From Agelaius tricolor (taxonomy: Eukaryota; Chordata; Aves; Passeriformes; Icteridae), in the NCBI GenBank assembly GCA_023055355.1, contig JALJCS010000004.1, positions 28,672,744 to 28,736,743 of the forward strand: 64,000 nucleotides of DNA, written 5' to 3'. Of this stretch, positions 1 through 13,630 are shown in pieces. A program made the translations under genes and the position numbers. Position 1 is the first letter of the stretch, and each line of letters begins with the position of its first letter. The notes under the pieces were generated by a model that did no database searches, was not told where the DNA came from, and worked only from the letters and a program-made list of their open reading frames with translations.

Positions 1-962
1 GTAAAAGTTTTTGAAGCTTCAGCAATGATGAATTCTTACTTCTCACTATTATTATCTTTTAACACCTTTTCTGACACTTTGAATGTTTTCCCGATAATAC
101 AAAAATGGACTGATGGGGGGAAAAAAGGCTCTGTGCAATCTTCACAGCTGGTGCAATGTACCATTGTGCCTTGCTGTCATCTGCCCACTTAATTAATACA
201 CAACATCTGGTTCATTCTTGTATTTACACAAGACTCAAAATAAAATGCATAAGTTTGATTTTTTTCAATCTGTGACAACATGCTTCCTCTCTTACTTCAA
301 AAATTATTACTGTGAATATTCAAAAAACCCACACTGAAATGTAGAGCTCTACTAAAGAAATAAAATACATGGTTTCATGGTATAAAAATGTAAACATATC
401 AGCTGTGTTAAAAGAAAGTTCTACTGTTCTGGAAGGTACTTTATGATATTCTAGCAGATAAAAACCCAAACGTATTATCTGAATAATTATTTTAACATGA
501 TTTGTGACATTTTACAAGTAAATTTATTTCTCTTCAGAGGCATGGAAGATGTGTGCATATTTTGATTTCTGGTCAGTGAGAAGCATGAAATCTGACATGA
601 TGGATTTATATTTATGCTAATGACTAGTAACTTGCTCTATTTCTGCATTTATTTTCTCAATAGGTGGGTGGATACAAGCAAAAAAATATTAATAGTATAA
701 CATTTATCTAGGAAAATGCTAAGTTACCTCTACATCACCTTGGTGGCTACACAGATATGTGTGATAGACTCTATTTCTTAGAATTTTTTTAAAGCTGTAT
801 TGCAAGAATGCCTATTTCTCCTGCATGTGTATATAGTACTTTTCAGCACAGGTTCAGTCTTGATAGCTCTGTGCCAATAATTTAAATTTATGAGTGTTGC
901 CAAGAATCATGGTGTTCAGTAACAAAAAATATCTTATTATGTTTCCCATCGGAAGAAATCAC

Positions 963-1000
963 AGAATTTGTGATATAAAGAATTTGTGATATAAAGAATT
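963..1000. repeat. 16-bp tandem duplication
   Basis: The unit AGAATTTGTGATATAA occurs twice back to back (963-978 and 979-994), followed by a partial third copy AGAATT (995-1000). The copies are identical, so the duplication is probably recent slippage. Confidence 0.9.
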
Positions 1001-1272
1001 CTCTAGTAACTGAGTTGTTTATTGCCCTAGCATTAATCCATACTTAATTAATTAAAGCTGGAAGTATGACATATTAATGCTTACTAAACTATTTTTAATA
1101 TTATTGAAAGTTTGATCTTTAGAAATATGAGTGTTTTTTGATGTGTTTTTTTTGCTGTTGTTGGGCTTTTTGTTTGGTTAGTTTTGAATAATAATATTTC
1201 AGGACAAGTTTTGATAAATTTTTCCTGAGATTTGTAAAACCAGTTTGAAGTGGCAATGAATATTTGAGACAG

Positions 1273-1311
1273 TATTTGTTTCAAAATGAGTAGAATATTT
1301 GTTTCAAAATG
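1273..1311. repeat. 16-bp direct repeat, 23-bp period
   Basis: TATTTGTTTCAAAATG occurs at 1273-1288 and 1296-1311, separated by AGTAGAA. It is a local two-copy duplication with no sign of function. Confidence 0.9.
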
Positions 1312-1986
1312 CTACAGAACTCATGTATTTCTTGATCTTTCCTGTATCATAAATGAATTAGCAGAACCATTACTACACCAGGAGCATAGCTCTTCCTTCT
1401 GGTGTCATTGTTAGGAATTTATCATTAATTCAATATTTATCAAAGCCAATCCATATATTACCACATTTTATTAGGGAAAATTAGAATAATTATTTGCATA
1501 ATGTGCATAACAAGAAAAGTAGTTGGGGTACAGTGAAGTCAAACATAAGAAGCTCTATCTTTCGTAGATTTAAAAGAAATTGAAGTTTGCATCTGGTTCT
1601 TAAGGGTGGATATTGTGAAATTAGGAGAGAAATGAGGAGAAAAGAAAATGTTTGTTTTCTCCTCCAATAAAATGTTGTGAGAAGACAATAAAAAGTGGTA
1701 ATGATGTTAGCAATTCCCAACAAACTTCAACACGCATGCTAAGCTTCCAAGATGTAACAATCAATCTTGCTGTCTATGTATGTAGACATAGGAAAAAAAG
1801 CCAAAATTGCATGGAGAGCTCAAAATTGTCTAGAGTGGAACAAATATACGTACTAAATGGTATAACACTGTGTTGTGCCAAAAGCATACAGAGTGATGCT
1901 ACCTGAGTATTAAACATCTAAAAAAACCCCACAGACATAGAAGTACTAAGCAAAAAATTTAGGGGAAACATAAAGGACACCTTCCA

Positions 1987-2018
1987 TTTTTTCTTTTTTT
2001 TTTGTTTTTTGTGTTTTC
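1987..2018. repeat. T-rich low-complexity tract
   Basis: Runs of T broken by single C or G residues. It could be the A-tail of an old minus-strand retroposon, but no retroposon body is visible beside it. Confidence 0.7.
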
Positions 2019-4194
2019 ATTTTCAGCATGGTCTGCCATTAAGATAAAATATATTTGCTGATAAGGAAGGCAAGGAGAGTGTGAATTATGAAACAGATAA
2101 GAGGCTACAAAATCAAAGCATCGCAAATCAAAGAGCTGCCAAATAGCAAGCAGCTTCCCCTGAGAGCAAGAATTACAAGCAAGTTCAGTTTGTATAATCT
2201 TTGGTGTAGAAAGCTGTTGTGTTTAGGAAAAAGGTGAGTATTTCCTAAAAGATTTCTTTTAGAAATGGTGGGAATTAGGGTTTTTGGGGTTTTTTTATGC
2301 TGATTTCTTTAGATGTGAAGGAAGTAAAATTGACAGGAATTTTTTGCTGTCCTTAAGGCTTTTGAACAAATATGAGCCACTCCATAGCAAGATGAATGCC
2401 AATAATACAAAAAAATCCTGAATAATCTGAGTGTACTACCTGTCAAATTAATACTTTGCTGTGTAAAAATTTCCAGTTGCAGACATCTACTTATTAAAAT
2501 TTAATAAAGTTTCCATGTCTTAATAAGTAACCCATATACAAAATTAACCCCTACACAAGTAATGTTCACAAAGCTACATAAGCATACTGTTTTTAATGTT
2601 ATGGATTTGGTTTTTTATTTGGAAGTTCAGGTGGTGTGTTAAGAAAGCTATCCATATCATGAATTTGACACAGTATTTATTCAAGTCTATTATTTCTCTT
2701 AATTATTACTACATAGTAGTAACTTGTGGGTACAATTATGGCCAGCATTTAACTTTTAATAATTGAAAACCAGACTGTTACTAAGATTTGAGACGATATC
2801 AAAGTCCATTAACGTTATCCAAAAACCTATTGGTCAAGGCTACCCTCTAAGACAAAAAAGCCTCTTGTATGAGTGTTCTGCCAGTTCCTCTGGACCACAT
2901 GACCTGGAATTTTTATGTAATCCTGTAGCAATCTTATGTATTGAATTGTACTTAGTCAATCAATTTCAGTCTTCCAACATGAGTTCAAGTCCCTCAGGAT
3001 TTGTCAGCTTCTTTTTGAAGTCTCCTGACTTTGTTTTCCAGTTACACTTCATTTGTCTGTCTTAGACAAGACAATTATATTCCACATTAGGTTGCATTCT
3101 GCTACCTCTTTGTCTTCCTTGATACCTCTGTATCTCCTCAGTATTATAATTCTTTGTCATTTCTTTTTCCAAATTGAAATAGTTCCCTGAAGTTAGGAAA
3201 ATCACCCACTATCGAGGTTAACCAGCTTTATGCTTTATTTCATTGCTCTCCTAGCATGAACAAGAAAAAATTTCCCTAAAGTGGATTCGCCCCTTCTTTT
3301 GAAATGCTGGACTTTGGCACCTTCTTTTAAAATACTTTTCATGTCCATTTTTTCCATAATGTTTCTGGAGAAATTGGGCTTTGTTAAAAACTATCTAATA
3401 AGTGCATGTGTATCACTTATGTTTTGGCAAGGATTTAAAATAACATTTTTCCTGGTTTAAACTGAGAAAGTAAAGATTCATTTTGATGACTTACTGAAAG
3501 AAAAGAAATCTGCAGTTTTCCATTTCCTGATTCACAGAAATCCTAGTATTTTGTTGAGATTTGAATATTATATTCTGTGCTAGAATGCATAGAAACATGT
3601 GGAAATAGTTTTTGATCTTCATGTGAAAATGAAATTCATTAATATTAATTTATTTGAAAAATAATGCACAGTCTTTTCTCTTTTATTTGTGTCCGTATTA
3701 TACTCCAAAAGACCTTTTTTTCAGTAGATTTTGAAAAGTGTTTAAATTGAGGAGAATTTAATTTAATCTCCTTTCTTAAGTATTTCAGATGTGGCTTTTA
3801 AATTATAATTTTCACTATAAATCAAATGTTCAAAAATTACTGGTTTTCAGTGAATGACTGGTCTTAATTTTCTGTCTTGAAGTCAGTAGATAAATAAGAT
3901 ATTTTTATACTAAAAGATTCTGTCCAGCTGCAAATCTTCTACTTGACAGATTTACTAAGTTACTATATTTGTCTCTTGATAACGAGTACTGATGTCTCAG
4001 ATTTCCAGTATAATATTTTTTTTAATTATCTTCATTTTAAACCCAACTACTGACAAGATCTGTGACAGGCTAAGGTAAGAAATAGAAGAGGAGGAAAGCA
4101 TGAGTATGACTTGCTAGGAATGCCATACATACATGAATAAATTAAATATGATAATATGATTAGATGTAAAAAGATATAAGTACATGTATTATCA

Positions 4195-4224
4195 TAGTGT
4201 ATGTGTATACATACATACACACTA
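4195..4224. repeat. Imperfect palindrome of alternating purine-pyrimidine
   Basis: Thirty bases form an inverted repeat with three mismatched pairs out of fifteen. Positions 4197-4222 alternate purine and pyrimidine without a break (GT, AT and AC steps), a composition that can favour Z-DNA or cruciform extrusion. Probably a decayed TG/CA-type microsatellite. Confidence 0.7.
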
Positions 4225-4992
4225 TATAAATAACAAGCATAAAGTTCATTTGGCTTCTTTCCTTGTCACTGGAATGTAATTTAAAATTATTCATCTCATT
4301 ATTAGCTTAGTCTAGGTTATTTGTTATCTGAAGTTCAGTAGTTTCACAAGCCCAGCCCTTCTTCCTTTGCAGATCAAGTCAATAGTTCAATCTATGAAAT
4401 TTATTCTTTTTGTTTTAGTATAGAATTACATACTTTTTTTTTGTGCTTTGTTCCATCATGAAGACTCTTGGTGATCCTTATGTGACTTGCTAGTTCTTTC
4501 ATATTTCAGAGAAAAAAATATGAAATTTTCTTGCTAGAGCTTTGAAAACTTAATGTGATATCAGCAGCAACTGGCTCAGCATCATTTTAAGGAATAAAAA
4601 GCCTCTTGAACTATTAGAATAATGTTATTCTGATGAAAACAGTTCTTGCTTGCTCTTTAGTTCTTAAGTTACCACTAAAGACAAGTCCTAGTAGATTACT
4701 CTGAATCAATTCACATTTGAATAAGCCACTATGCACTGGTAGAATGAAAGACCATTAGCAGAAAATGTGTAAACAGGTAAATGTGACTATATTTACATAG
4801 AGCCTCCTGGGCTCACCTGGGACACACAGGGCAAAGTCTGCTCTGACTCTGGGTGTATGCTTGGGGATCCTGTGTTGTGTTCTGCCCTCACCTCTGCTGC
4901 CAGCATTGCCCACTTCTTTGTCTCTGTGGAAATTACCCTTTATCCAGGAGCCTGACAATAGAAATGTTCGCTTTGGAGAACAGTTGTATTAT

Positions 4993-5050
4993 TAAAAACA
5001 AACAAACAAACAGACAAAAACTCAACCAAACAAAAACTAAACAAAAAAAG
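4993..5050. repeat. AAAC-type simple repeat
   Basis: Starts with AACA/AAAC units and decays into A-rich sequence with C interruptions. Low complexity and non-coding. Confidence 0.8.
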
Positions 5051-5461
5051 CCCAAAAGAAAATTTATCTATACCTGTTTTGTTTGTTCTTTAGGCTGTAT
5101 GTCCTAAATTTGCCCTGTGTCCCATGTGAAGCCATTTCTTATAGCTCTATCTCACCAAAGGTATCCTGCCACTCTCAGCTCACCACAATGCTGGTAATGC
5201 TAATCCTTCAGGAATCAGTTTCTCTCTGAATTCCTTCCAAACCATGTCCTCAAGCAGTCATTGTTCCTTTCATCTTCTATTACCTTAACTCCCTCTTGAA
5301 CTCCTAGCTCTTTTCAATCTGCTGCCGTATTGTGGTCGCAACTCTCTCCTTCAGGTATGATCAGCCTGAAATTCAGCCTGAAATACCTACTAAATATCTC
5401 TTTTAACCATTATCTGTACTCCTGTTGATTCTTACAGGTAAATCTCTTATCTTCCTAGGGG

Positions 5462-5474
5462 AAAAAAAAAAAAG
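5462..5474. repeat. Poly-A run
   Basis: Thirteen A residues after a run of G. No retroposon body is recognised upstream. Confidence 0.8.
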
Positions 5475-6390
5475 CCTTTCCTTAGCTCCTGCTGAACTGT
5501 GAGTCCTATAAATGTGGATCCCCTCCCCCCACCTCCTTCACCCCCTCACCTTTTTAATTGATACTTTTACAGTTTCCATGAGTTTCCTTGTCTTCAATTT
5601 CCATTTAACTGAAATAAACTGTGATTAAAATGTTAGATCAGATTATGCCATCCATTAATCAATAACAAATTTAAAATACAATTAAATATTAGTTTAAAAT
5701 GTATTTTGTTTGAATGCCAGCTACCGAAACAAGAGTTTTAACTAATGAGATATGCTGATTAGAAAATATTTTGACTACTAAAATGGTCCCAAGTTTTGTA
5801 TTCAACTCAAGACCATCTGTGAACTTATACCAGTTACAACAGAATATAGTGATAGAAGTGAGTCCAAATTTATAGTCCTAAATAAAACCATGATTTAAAA
5901 AGTTTCACTTTTTCATTATTTTCAGTAGTAAAACATTGAATAAACACTGACAAGTTCACTCTTCAGCTATGTATAATCTGTTATTTTTTTGTAAAACAAT
6001 CAAAAATCCTTCTGTCAAAATAATTTACAAATGTGAGCATTTCTATTGACTTCAGTAGAAATGGCTGCAAGACTATCAATCTGAAGGGCTTTTAATTATT
6101 AAAGACAAGTAAAAAGAAGAAAGAAAAATTATACCAAAACACTTGCTTTTACTTTTGGCAGAATTCACTGCTAGTACCTGGGGAAAAGCCTCAGGCTCTG
6201 AAAATAATTAGAGATAAATTATTATTGCATTAACAAGTGCATACAAAACCGGAAGAGGTGTGAACATCAATTCTGGTTTATTCTGAGTATGTGTTAGTAA
6301 AAGTAAAATGTCTTTCACAGCCTTTAAATTTTGCTAAGTAATTAAACTGCATCCATAAAAACTGGGAAGTTGATTTTAGCCAGAATTAAT

Positions 6391-6425
6391 ACAAAATAAA
6401 ACAAAACAAACAAAATAACAAAACA
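6391..6425. repeat. AAAAC-rich simple repeat
   Basis: Degenerate AAAAC and AAAC units over about 35 bp. Low complexity. Confidence 0.75.
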
Positions 6426-9400
6426 ATTATCCACTACCAGCTACATTTCACTTTAAGCTTATGATGATTTTTGAAATTTACAAAGGAAAATAGTTAATTA
6501 TGAATCACTTCATTGTCTGATTCACGTCTGATTTTATTTGATGCCTGTACTTTGGAAGATGAGTTTCACAGTAACAGAAATGTTTGCATTTTTTAGTCAT
6601 GAAGCAAATTTCTGGGAATCACTAGAAGAAGAGAAACTAAGGTAGAATTTCCCTCCCTCCACTGTGTTTTCCAGTGCAAATCACAGACTAGAAATCCGAT
6701 ATGGTGTTAAACTAGATTCACTTCTTTTCCTCTTTTGTAAAATAAGAGAGCTAACGTAATTTGTCTTACTGAAAACCAAAATTTGTCTTAGAAAAAAAAT
6801 TTTTCTAGCCTTCTAACTGCTTCCAAACCATTAGACTATTTGTGTTTAAAATTAATAGACGTTAAAAAAAAAGTCTCTGAAGTCTGGCCTATGAAAAGAC
6901 ATTGTTGGCCCTAATTGATGCATAGATGAAGCATATATCATGATGACTGCAGAATATTAATTCTGAATGATTTTTTTTTCATTTTTATACATTTCATGGA
7001 AATTTAGTTCAGACCTTGTACCTGTTCTGTCCACTTGTCACCTTTTTAAGAAATAATTTTTTATATGACATTTTAAGTAGTTTATAAAAAATCCAGCGTA
7101 TATAGAATATCTTTACATATGTCTGAACTGAAAAAAGATACATTAAAAAAGCAATTGGTTACAATCTGTTGTGAAGGTTTGTTTAAATTCAGCAGTCTCA
7201 CAGATCTTATATTCCACCATATCTCAGAATGGTCAATTGCCTTCTTCTATAAGGGAGCTGGGCATTTCAGTTTTGTGTCCAGGTATCTGAAGTGTGGCCC
7301 TTTCAATGTACCACTGTTCTAGAATTTAATTCATTAAGAAGTTATATAAATTATTTTAAAAATATATTTACCTATACTGTAAGAAAACCTGGCATACCTA
7401 CCCACTACTACTCCATGGAACAAGGTGTTTTCTGTTCTACAATGAAACAACAGTACTTCTAAAAATACTTTATAATGACTAAAATTAATCACACAGAGTA
7501 TTGCAAGTATGAGAGGTACGTGAACTGCAAAGTTTCTTCATCAACAAAATACCACTAACTTCAAGGGGAAACCCTATAGTGTTATCCTTGTGACCTATGA
7601 ACTAGTAAGCTAAAGAGGAATAATTTATACTCGGTGATAGAAGCTATTTTTCTCCAGCAGATTTATACTGCAGTTATTGAGTAAAAGGTCAAGTAAGTCC
7701 TCTAGTGTTCTTTTCTAAAGGAGAAAAAAGTCTTCACATTCTTTCAACAAAATCCATATTAAATGTACTGAAAATAAAGCTTGATAAAGTGTTTGTAAAA
7801 TAAACAAATAGTCAGAAAAAAAGAAATGCCAATTCAAGTGAGAAATCATATTTTGTCTCAGCTGAGACTGGTGTATGGTACAGCACATGAAATAGGTTGG
7901 GGTTCATGACAAATTAAGTCTATCACATGTGCTGGAGAGTCTTTCCCAGTGGAATGATTTTATGTGTGACTAGTACTTAATATGTATCTGGTTTAATCCT
8001 TATGAAACATTATTTTTGTTCTTTTTTTTTTTTAACTCAGAAATTGGAACACATCCTACTAGAAAAGAAAATTTCAGCATTCTAAATAATATTATAATTC
8101 AACTATTTTCTGGTTGGGAAATCCTAGACAAATATATTAGTAAATCTCAGTGTTTTATTTTCTTGATAGAATGGACTTTTCTTTCACCTTTTTTTTCTTT
8201 TATAATTACTTGTAAGTCACTGTAAAAATAATTCTGTGGCTCTTGATTATCTGAGCAGTATGTGTCTTGTCTGGAAGTTCAAGGCAAGTTTTTTTAGCAG
8301 GGATTAGGCATAAGTTATCATGTCCTTATTGATGTATGTATTTGTCTGGTAAAAGTAATTTCTTTGCATTTCAGAGATGGTCAGAAGAAATCTTACTTTT
8401 CTATACATGGTTTTTCATGGCCAGATATTGATAAACCCAGTACTCATTCAAACCTATGCTGATGATTTCACTATGCAGAATGCAGCTTATTATCTTCTCT
8501 GACTTAGATACATGAGAACCTGATGTTTTGTACTGGACACAGAACTTCTGTGCCCTTTATCATGATAGAAGCCCAAAACATTCAAAACAACTTCTAAATA
8601 AAACTTAAAAACAACTACTGCAAAATATATATCTTCAAAACTACTACTGCAAAAATACTGCATATTTTTGAAGGACACGGAACCTGAGCTTTAGTAATGG
8701 ACTCTATTAATTTCCAAAATTCTTACTATTAAACATGTACACAAAGTGTTTTTGCACAACATTGCACCTGTTTCTGTGAACATGTACTTGGTACCCAAAA
8801 TCTCATCAAAACTGTCAATGTGCATACTTTCTTACCTGTTTCTAGACCTTAATCTGCATTCCAGCAACATCATCTGGGCCAAGGTCCACTGAGAATTCAT
8901 TTGAAAATAGTGTTGATAAAACACCTCTACCTCATAGTGTTATAATTGTTGTATTGACTTGGAAGAATCAACATTCAGGCTGTAATACATATTTTTGTGT
9001 CAGGAAACCCACACTTCATATCCACATTGTAGTCAAACTGGGCCTAATTGCAATAGTTTTGATCAGTTTTCATAGATATACAGAAACATACTCATTGTAT
9101 CTTGTCGCTGTTGAAAAAACTACTTAATTACTACTTAATCAAAATTCATATAGGGACTTATCGGGAAGACAGTTGTGAGGTAGCCTAGAAAAGTCTTCAG
9201 AATATATCATCATTGCAAGAACTGTGCAGCAGTTCTGGGAACAATTTGCATGAGGCAGAAAATGGCAGCATACCTTTTGAACATATATACTGTAGAATAT
9301 CCATTTTTGAGAAGGTAGATAAACTTGATAAGGTTACCTTTTAGGAAATTGTATTAGCATTTCTTATTGTATTGTTGTCCTTGTACTGTTTTGTTTTCTT

Positions 9401-10018
9401 CTTTTATGAGGGATGACAATATGAATTTTAGTTTACATGGCTGATAGTTAAGAGGTAATTATTTAATTACATTAATTAGAGTCTTCTTAAAATCTCATCC
9501 CTAATTAAACCTGTCACCTTCCTCAGAAAACAAATTTTCTTCATAAATCAATTCTGCATACCTTGTGGCAATGCTTATTGTCTGAAAGACAGATGATCTT
9601 ATACTTAAAGAAATCACATTTTTGTAGAGTAATTAATGATATAGCAGTTCAGTAGTTCCTCTTCGTGCTTTCATGTTGCTTGGTGATTTTGAGCTAAGAG
9701 GTTATTTTTAAACTGAAAATCTGTTTTTCAGGAGAGACAATATTAAAAAAGAATAAAGATACCTGGTGTATGTTAGCATTAACCTGTTTTACTAGAGAAA
9801 GCTGTTAGATGATAAATGTTCTTTGTAAGAATGACCTTGATTTTCATCTATCACAAAGTTTACTTCCTGTTAAACAAAATTACAAGTGTTATAGTAATGT
9901 GATCAGATATTTTCTGTGCTTCCTTAGATATTCTTTATATATTTTATTAGAACTTCACGAAGAATCAACATAAAATAAAGCAGTTGAAACTTAGGGTCTT
10001 ATACATGTGTTGCTTTCT

Positions 10019-10083
10019 TGTATTCTATAAGAAAAACAATTTTCTACTTTTTTCTACAGAAAAACTGTATTCTATAAGAAAAA
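10019..10083. repeat. 18-bp direct repeats 29 bp apart
   Basis: TGTATTCTATAAGAAAAA occurs at 10019-10036 and 10066-10083. The spacer is also pyrimidine-rich. The copies are identical. The layout fits local duplication; a target-site duplication around a 29-bp insert is less likely. Confidence 0.85.
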
Positions 10084-11666
10084 AAATTGGCCACTTTGAG
10101 TAGACTTTGAGCAGAAATTTCAAAATCCAATTTTTATATGTAAATTTAAATAGAGAATAATAAAATTTAAATGGTTTTGTCAAATAAAATACACAGAAAT
10201 TGGCTTTTTTTCCACACAATTTGGGGTAATCAAACATAAGCAATATGAGTGGCTTGATGTGATAAACTGAAAAAATTTACTTAGCAAACAAGATATTTGG
10301 GGTTTTTTTCTGTATGAGTTGACTTGTGGAACTGTAAAACAATATATTTTACATGCCTTAAGTTTTAATTAAGAATATTCCAGAAATATATTCAGTTATT
10401 TAAAATTCCTTCTTGAGCAGAATAGGGAATACTGAAGTTAAATAAGAGCAGGAGATAAAAAGAGTTTCTCATTTCAGGAATGAGAAAAAAAATTGGAAAT
10501 CTCAGACTATGGTCCCTAATTTCACATTAATTTTACAGAGCTAGACTCTCAAATTAGGTGTCTTCTACCTCCCCGGTTGTCTACAGATTCAAATTTTCCC
10601 ACTGCGCAGCTTTTAAGATTTATGACAGTGTATATTACATAGAAGTGCATGTTACTTCACCAAACACTTGCAGAGCTTTGAAACCTTGAAGCTTTCAATA
10701 ACTTTCAGCTTTTGGTTCTGTGATGGAATTTCATATCAGTCTTTTTTCTTTAGATGTGTTCATCATTCAGTTTTGATTTTTAATTTAAAATATTGTACGA
10801 CTGGATTATATTTGAGATAAAATTTGGTAGATGCTAAGCAAAGCTCAGATCATATATTGGAAGCTGAACAAGCATACTTCTACAAATACATGTGGAACCA
10901 TGTGGATAAAAAGTATATACCTCTATGTTTATATATTTATATAAAAACAAGTGTATAGATAAATTTTAATTTCAGACAAACTCCCAGATTTTGGTTTTGT
11001 CTATTCTAGCACTGGAATCAGTCATAAAGAACAGTTAAACCTACTACTCTGTATTTCCATTCCCCTCTACTTCCCAACAAAGGTGTGCTTCAGTAAGATA
11101 AACTTACTGCACGGAAACTAAGGTAGAATTAGGAACAAGTAACTAGGACAGAAATCAACAAAGACCAACACCTTTTTTCAGCAGCAACCTACTCCTAGGG
11201 GGGATGTAAACAAACTTTGGAACTACAGTCCCTGGAAAGAGAACAATAGCAACAACAATAGCAACTAGAAGATATATCATTAGAGTAACATTGATGTTTC
11301 TTATTTTCTTCAAGGAAAGTCTTTTCTGAATGTGATATTCTACCAGTATGAGAAAATATACAATATAAATGGAGTTAGAAAAAATTTTAATTTCCATAAA
11401 ATAATTGAAAAAAACAAACGGAAAAGGACTTTGTAATTTATTTTCATAGGTATTTTGAACTGATTCTGCAGTCAGCATAAAAAGGCATCATAAATTTTTT
11501 TTTTAAAAGGATGTGCTTTTTATCGTTTACATTACCATGCAAAAGGTGGTTTTTTTCTTTTTCATTTGTACTTTATTTCCATTTTACCTCTGAATGAAGG
11601 TGTTTGCAGTGACTTCACTGGCTATGGTTCCTAAATTCTTCTAGGCTTCAGTTTATTCCTTCCTTT

Positions 11667-11699
11667 ATTCCTTGAATAGCTTCCTGCTATTCAAGGAAT
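11667..11699. repeat. Perfect 14-bp inverted repeat
   Basis: Left arm ATTCCTTGAATAGC (11667-11680), spacer TTCCT, right arm GCTATTCAAGGAAT (11686-11699). The arms are fully complementary. There is no T-run after the right arm and no gene nearby, so a terminator role has no support; it is best read as a local inverted duplication. Confidence 0.9.
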
Positions 11700-13613
11700 C
11701 AACAACAGTTTTATTCAGCTGTCCTCAACTGAAACAGAAGGTATGCATCATAGTACCACTGGGCAGGTTAGTTAATTTAGGCAGGTTAGGCATTTCTTTC
11801 AGTGGCACCATAGATGAAGCAGCTCGTCCTTTTCTCCCTTTTTTGTTTAGTTCGCCACACAGCCCAATAAAGAGCACACCCAAAAGATTATTTCTGTATC
11901 AAGGAATCTGCCAACAGTCAAAGTATAGTAAGAAGGTCTACTGCTGGGACTGATATTAGTAATCATAGCACAAAGAGACAATAAATGCAATAATATTTTT
12001 GGTAAATATATGGTAACAATAAACCTATGTTAGGTATTGTTAGCCCAGTAGACCCAAAGTGTCATATTTTGCTTTTTTTTATATGCACTTTATTTTTAAA
12101 AAGTCATAATCAAGTATTTGAAGAGAAATATGTCATAAATATACTTTTCTACTACTTATGTGTATGCACAGCTTTGAGATCTAAAGTATAGTTTAGAATA
12201 GACAATGGAAGAGGAATGGATGTTGTAGCATAGGCTTCATGGTTTTCATAAACCTATTTGTCAAAGAGAAAAAGAATGAAGTCCTCTCTTCTCATCAACC
12301 ATCTTTATATATGAGAATGTATTGTGGTTAACAGAGAAGCATCCTGTGAGGCAGAAGTAAACAGTCATTACAATCTTATATTTAAAATATGTCACAGCAG
12401 AAGCTGTGATGAATAATAAATAATGTTCCTGTGTGAACAGTGTTATGAAACAGCCCAGTCATTTAATAAAGTGTTTGCTTTGATTGCATAATGAATATCA
12501 GATCTGCTGTATGGCTGTATTCTGTTGAATGTATCATGGGTGTAGACTGGTGAAGCTTAGGGGAGTTTCCACTTTGCAGATCTAAGTTGAAGCATGTCTA
12601 CATTATTGAAAGTAGATATTTTCATTTTTAGTGTAAAAGTATTCATTGAAGTGATATTCAGTTGTAATTTTTATTATTCTTCAGCTTCTGCTTTTCCAGC
12701 ATGAGGGGTTTACATGCTGTTCTTTATAATTACACAAAACAAAAAATTCAGACAAAAATTCACGTTTTCATCTACAAAAAATGCTAAAAAAGATCTTAGT
12801 AATCAAATGCACTGCAGGCGAAAAAACAAATACAATTGCATTTGAATAGGCTACAATAGAGTTATACTGCCAAGACAACAGGAAGTAACTGGAAAAACAT
12901 GTCATAGTACTAATAAAAGACTTGAAAATTTATGTAGAATACACCATTCTGCCATCTTTGCAAAGATCTATACTAAAACTGACAGTAGGTAGCAAGATAA
13001 AACTTTCTCTCACATACATTCCCTGAAATAAATTCCTGTTTTGATTTCATAGGTTTGGAAGCAGTGAATGACACTAAATATTCCTGGGGTGGGGTGGAAG
13101 GAATTTTCTCCAAGTATAATAACAAACCCAAGAATATTTTTTTTAACAATGTGTTGATTGATTAAGAAGAAATCCACCTACTTAAAAACATATATTCCTT
13201 TAAAGGTTATGTTGGAAGTTTTCTTAACAGGCAGGGATGTCTGTGAACATCCAGGGTTCACTTGATTCTCTCCAAATTGTTATATTTTCACATACACAAG
13301 AGGGACAGAATCCTCTTGACGCCCTCATGGGTATAAATCAGAGGCAGGGTTTGGAGAAAGGGAGATTAAGGCACATGTATCTTGGCAGTGTAGCATGTAA
13401 CAGAACTTTAATCAACATCCACTTTTTACTCTTCAGAGGAGCATATACAGGGCACCTGCCTGCCCTGGGATGTGTCAAAATGACATTTGATCACCTTGAC
13501 TTGTTCAGATTATGGTATCTTGGGACCAGAAGCATCCATTCCTTTGCCTGTCTCCAGAACAGAACAGAAGCATATTTTCATTGAATAATAAAAGAGGTAA
13601 TAGAAGTAGAAGC

Positions 13614-13630
13614 TTTTTTTTTTTTTTTTT
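13614..13630. repeat. Poly-T run, 17 bp
   Basis: Seventeen consecutive T. It could be the A-tail of a minus-strand retroposed sequence, but no recognised element ends here. Confidence 0.85.

Noticed and set aside
11667..11699. Rho-independent-terminator-like stem-loop
   Set aside because: The window is a vertebrate genome, there is no T-run after the stem and no gene upstream.
13237..13584. 115-codon open frame in a slightly GC-richer patch
   Set aside because: No domain, no recognisable homologue, no splice or promoter context; likely chance.
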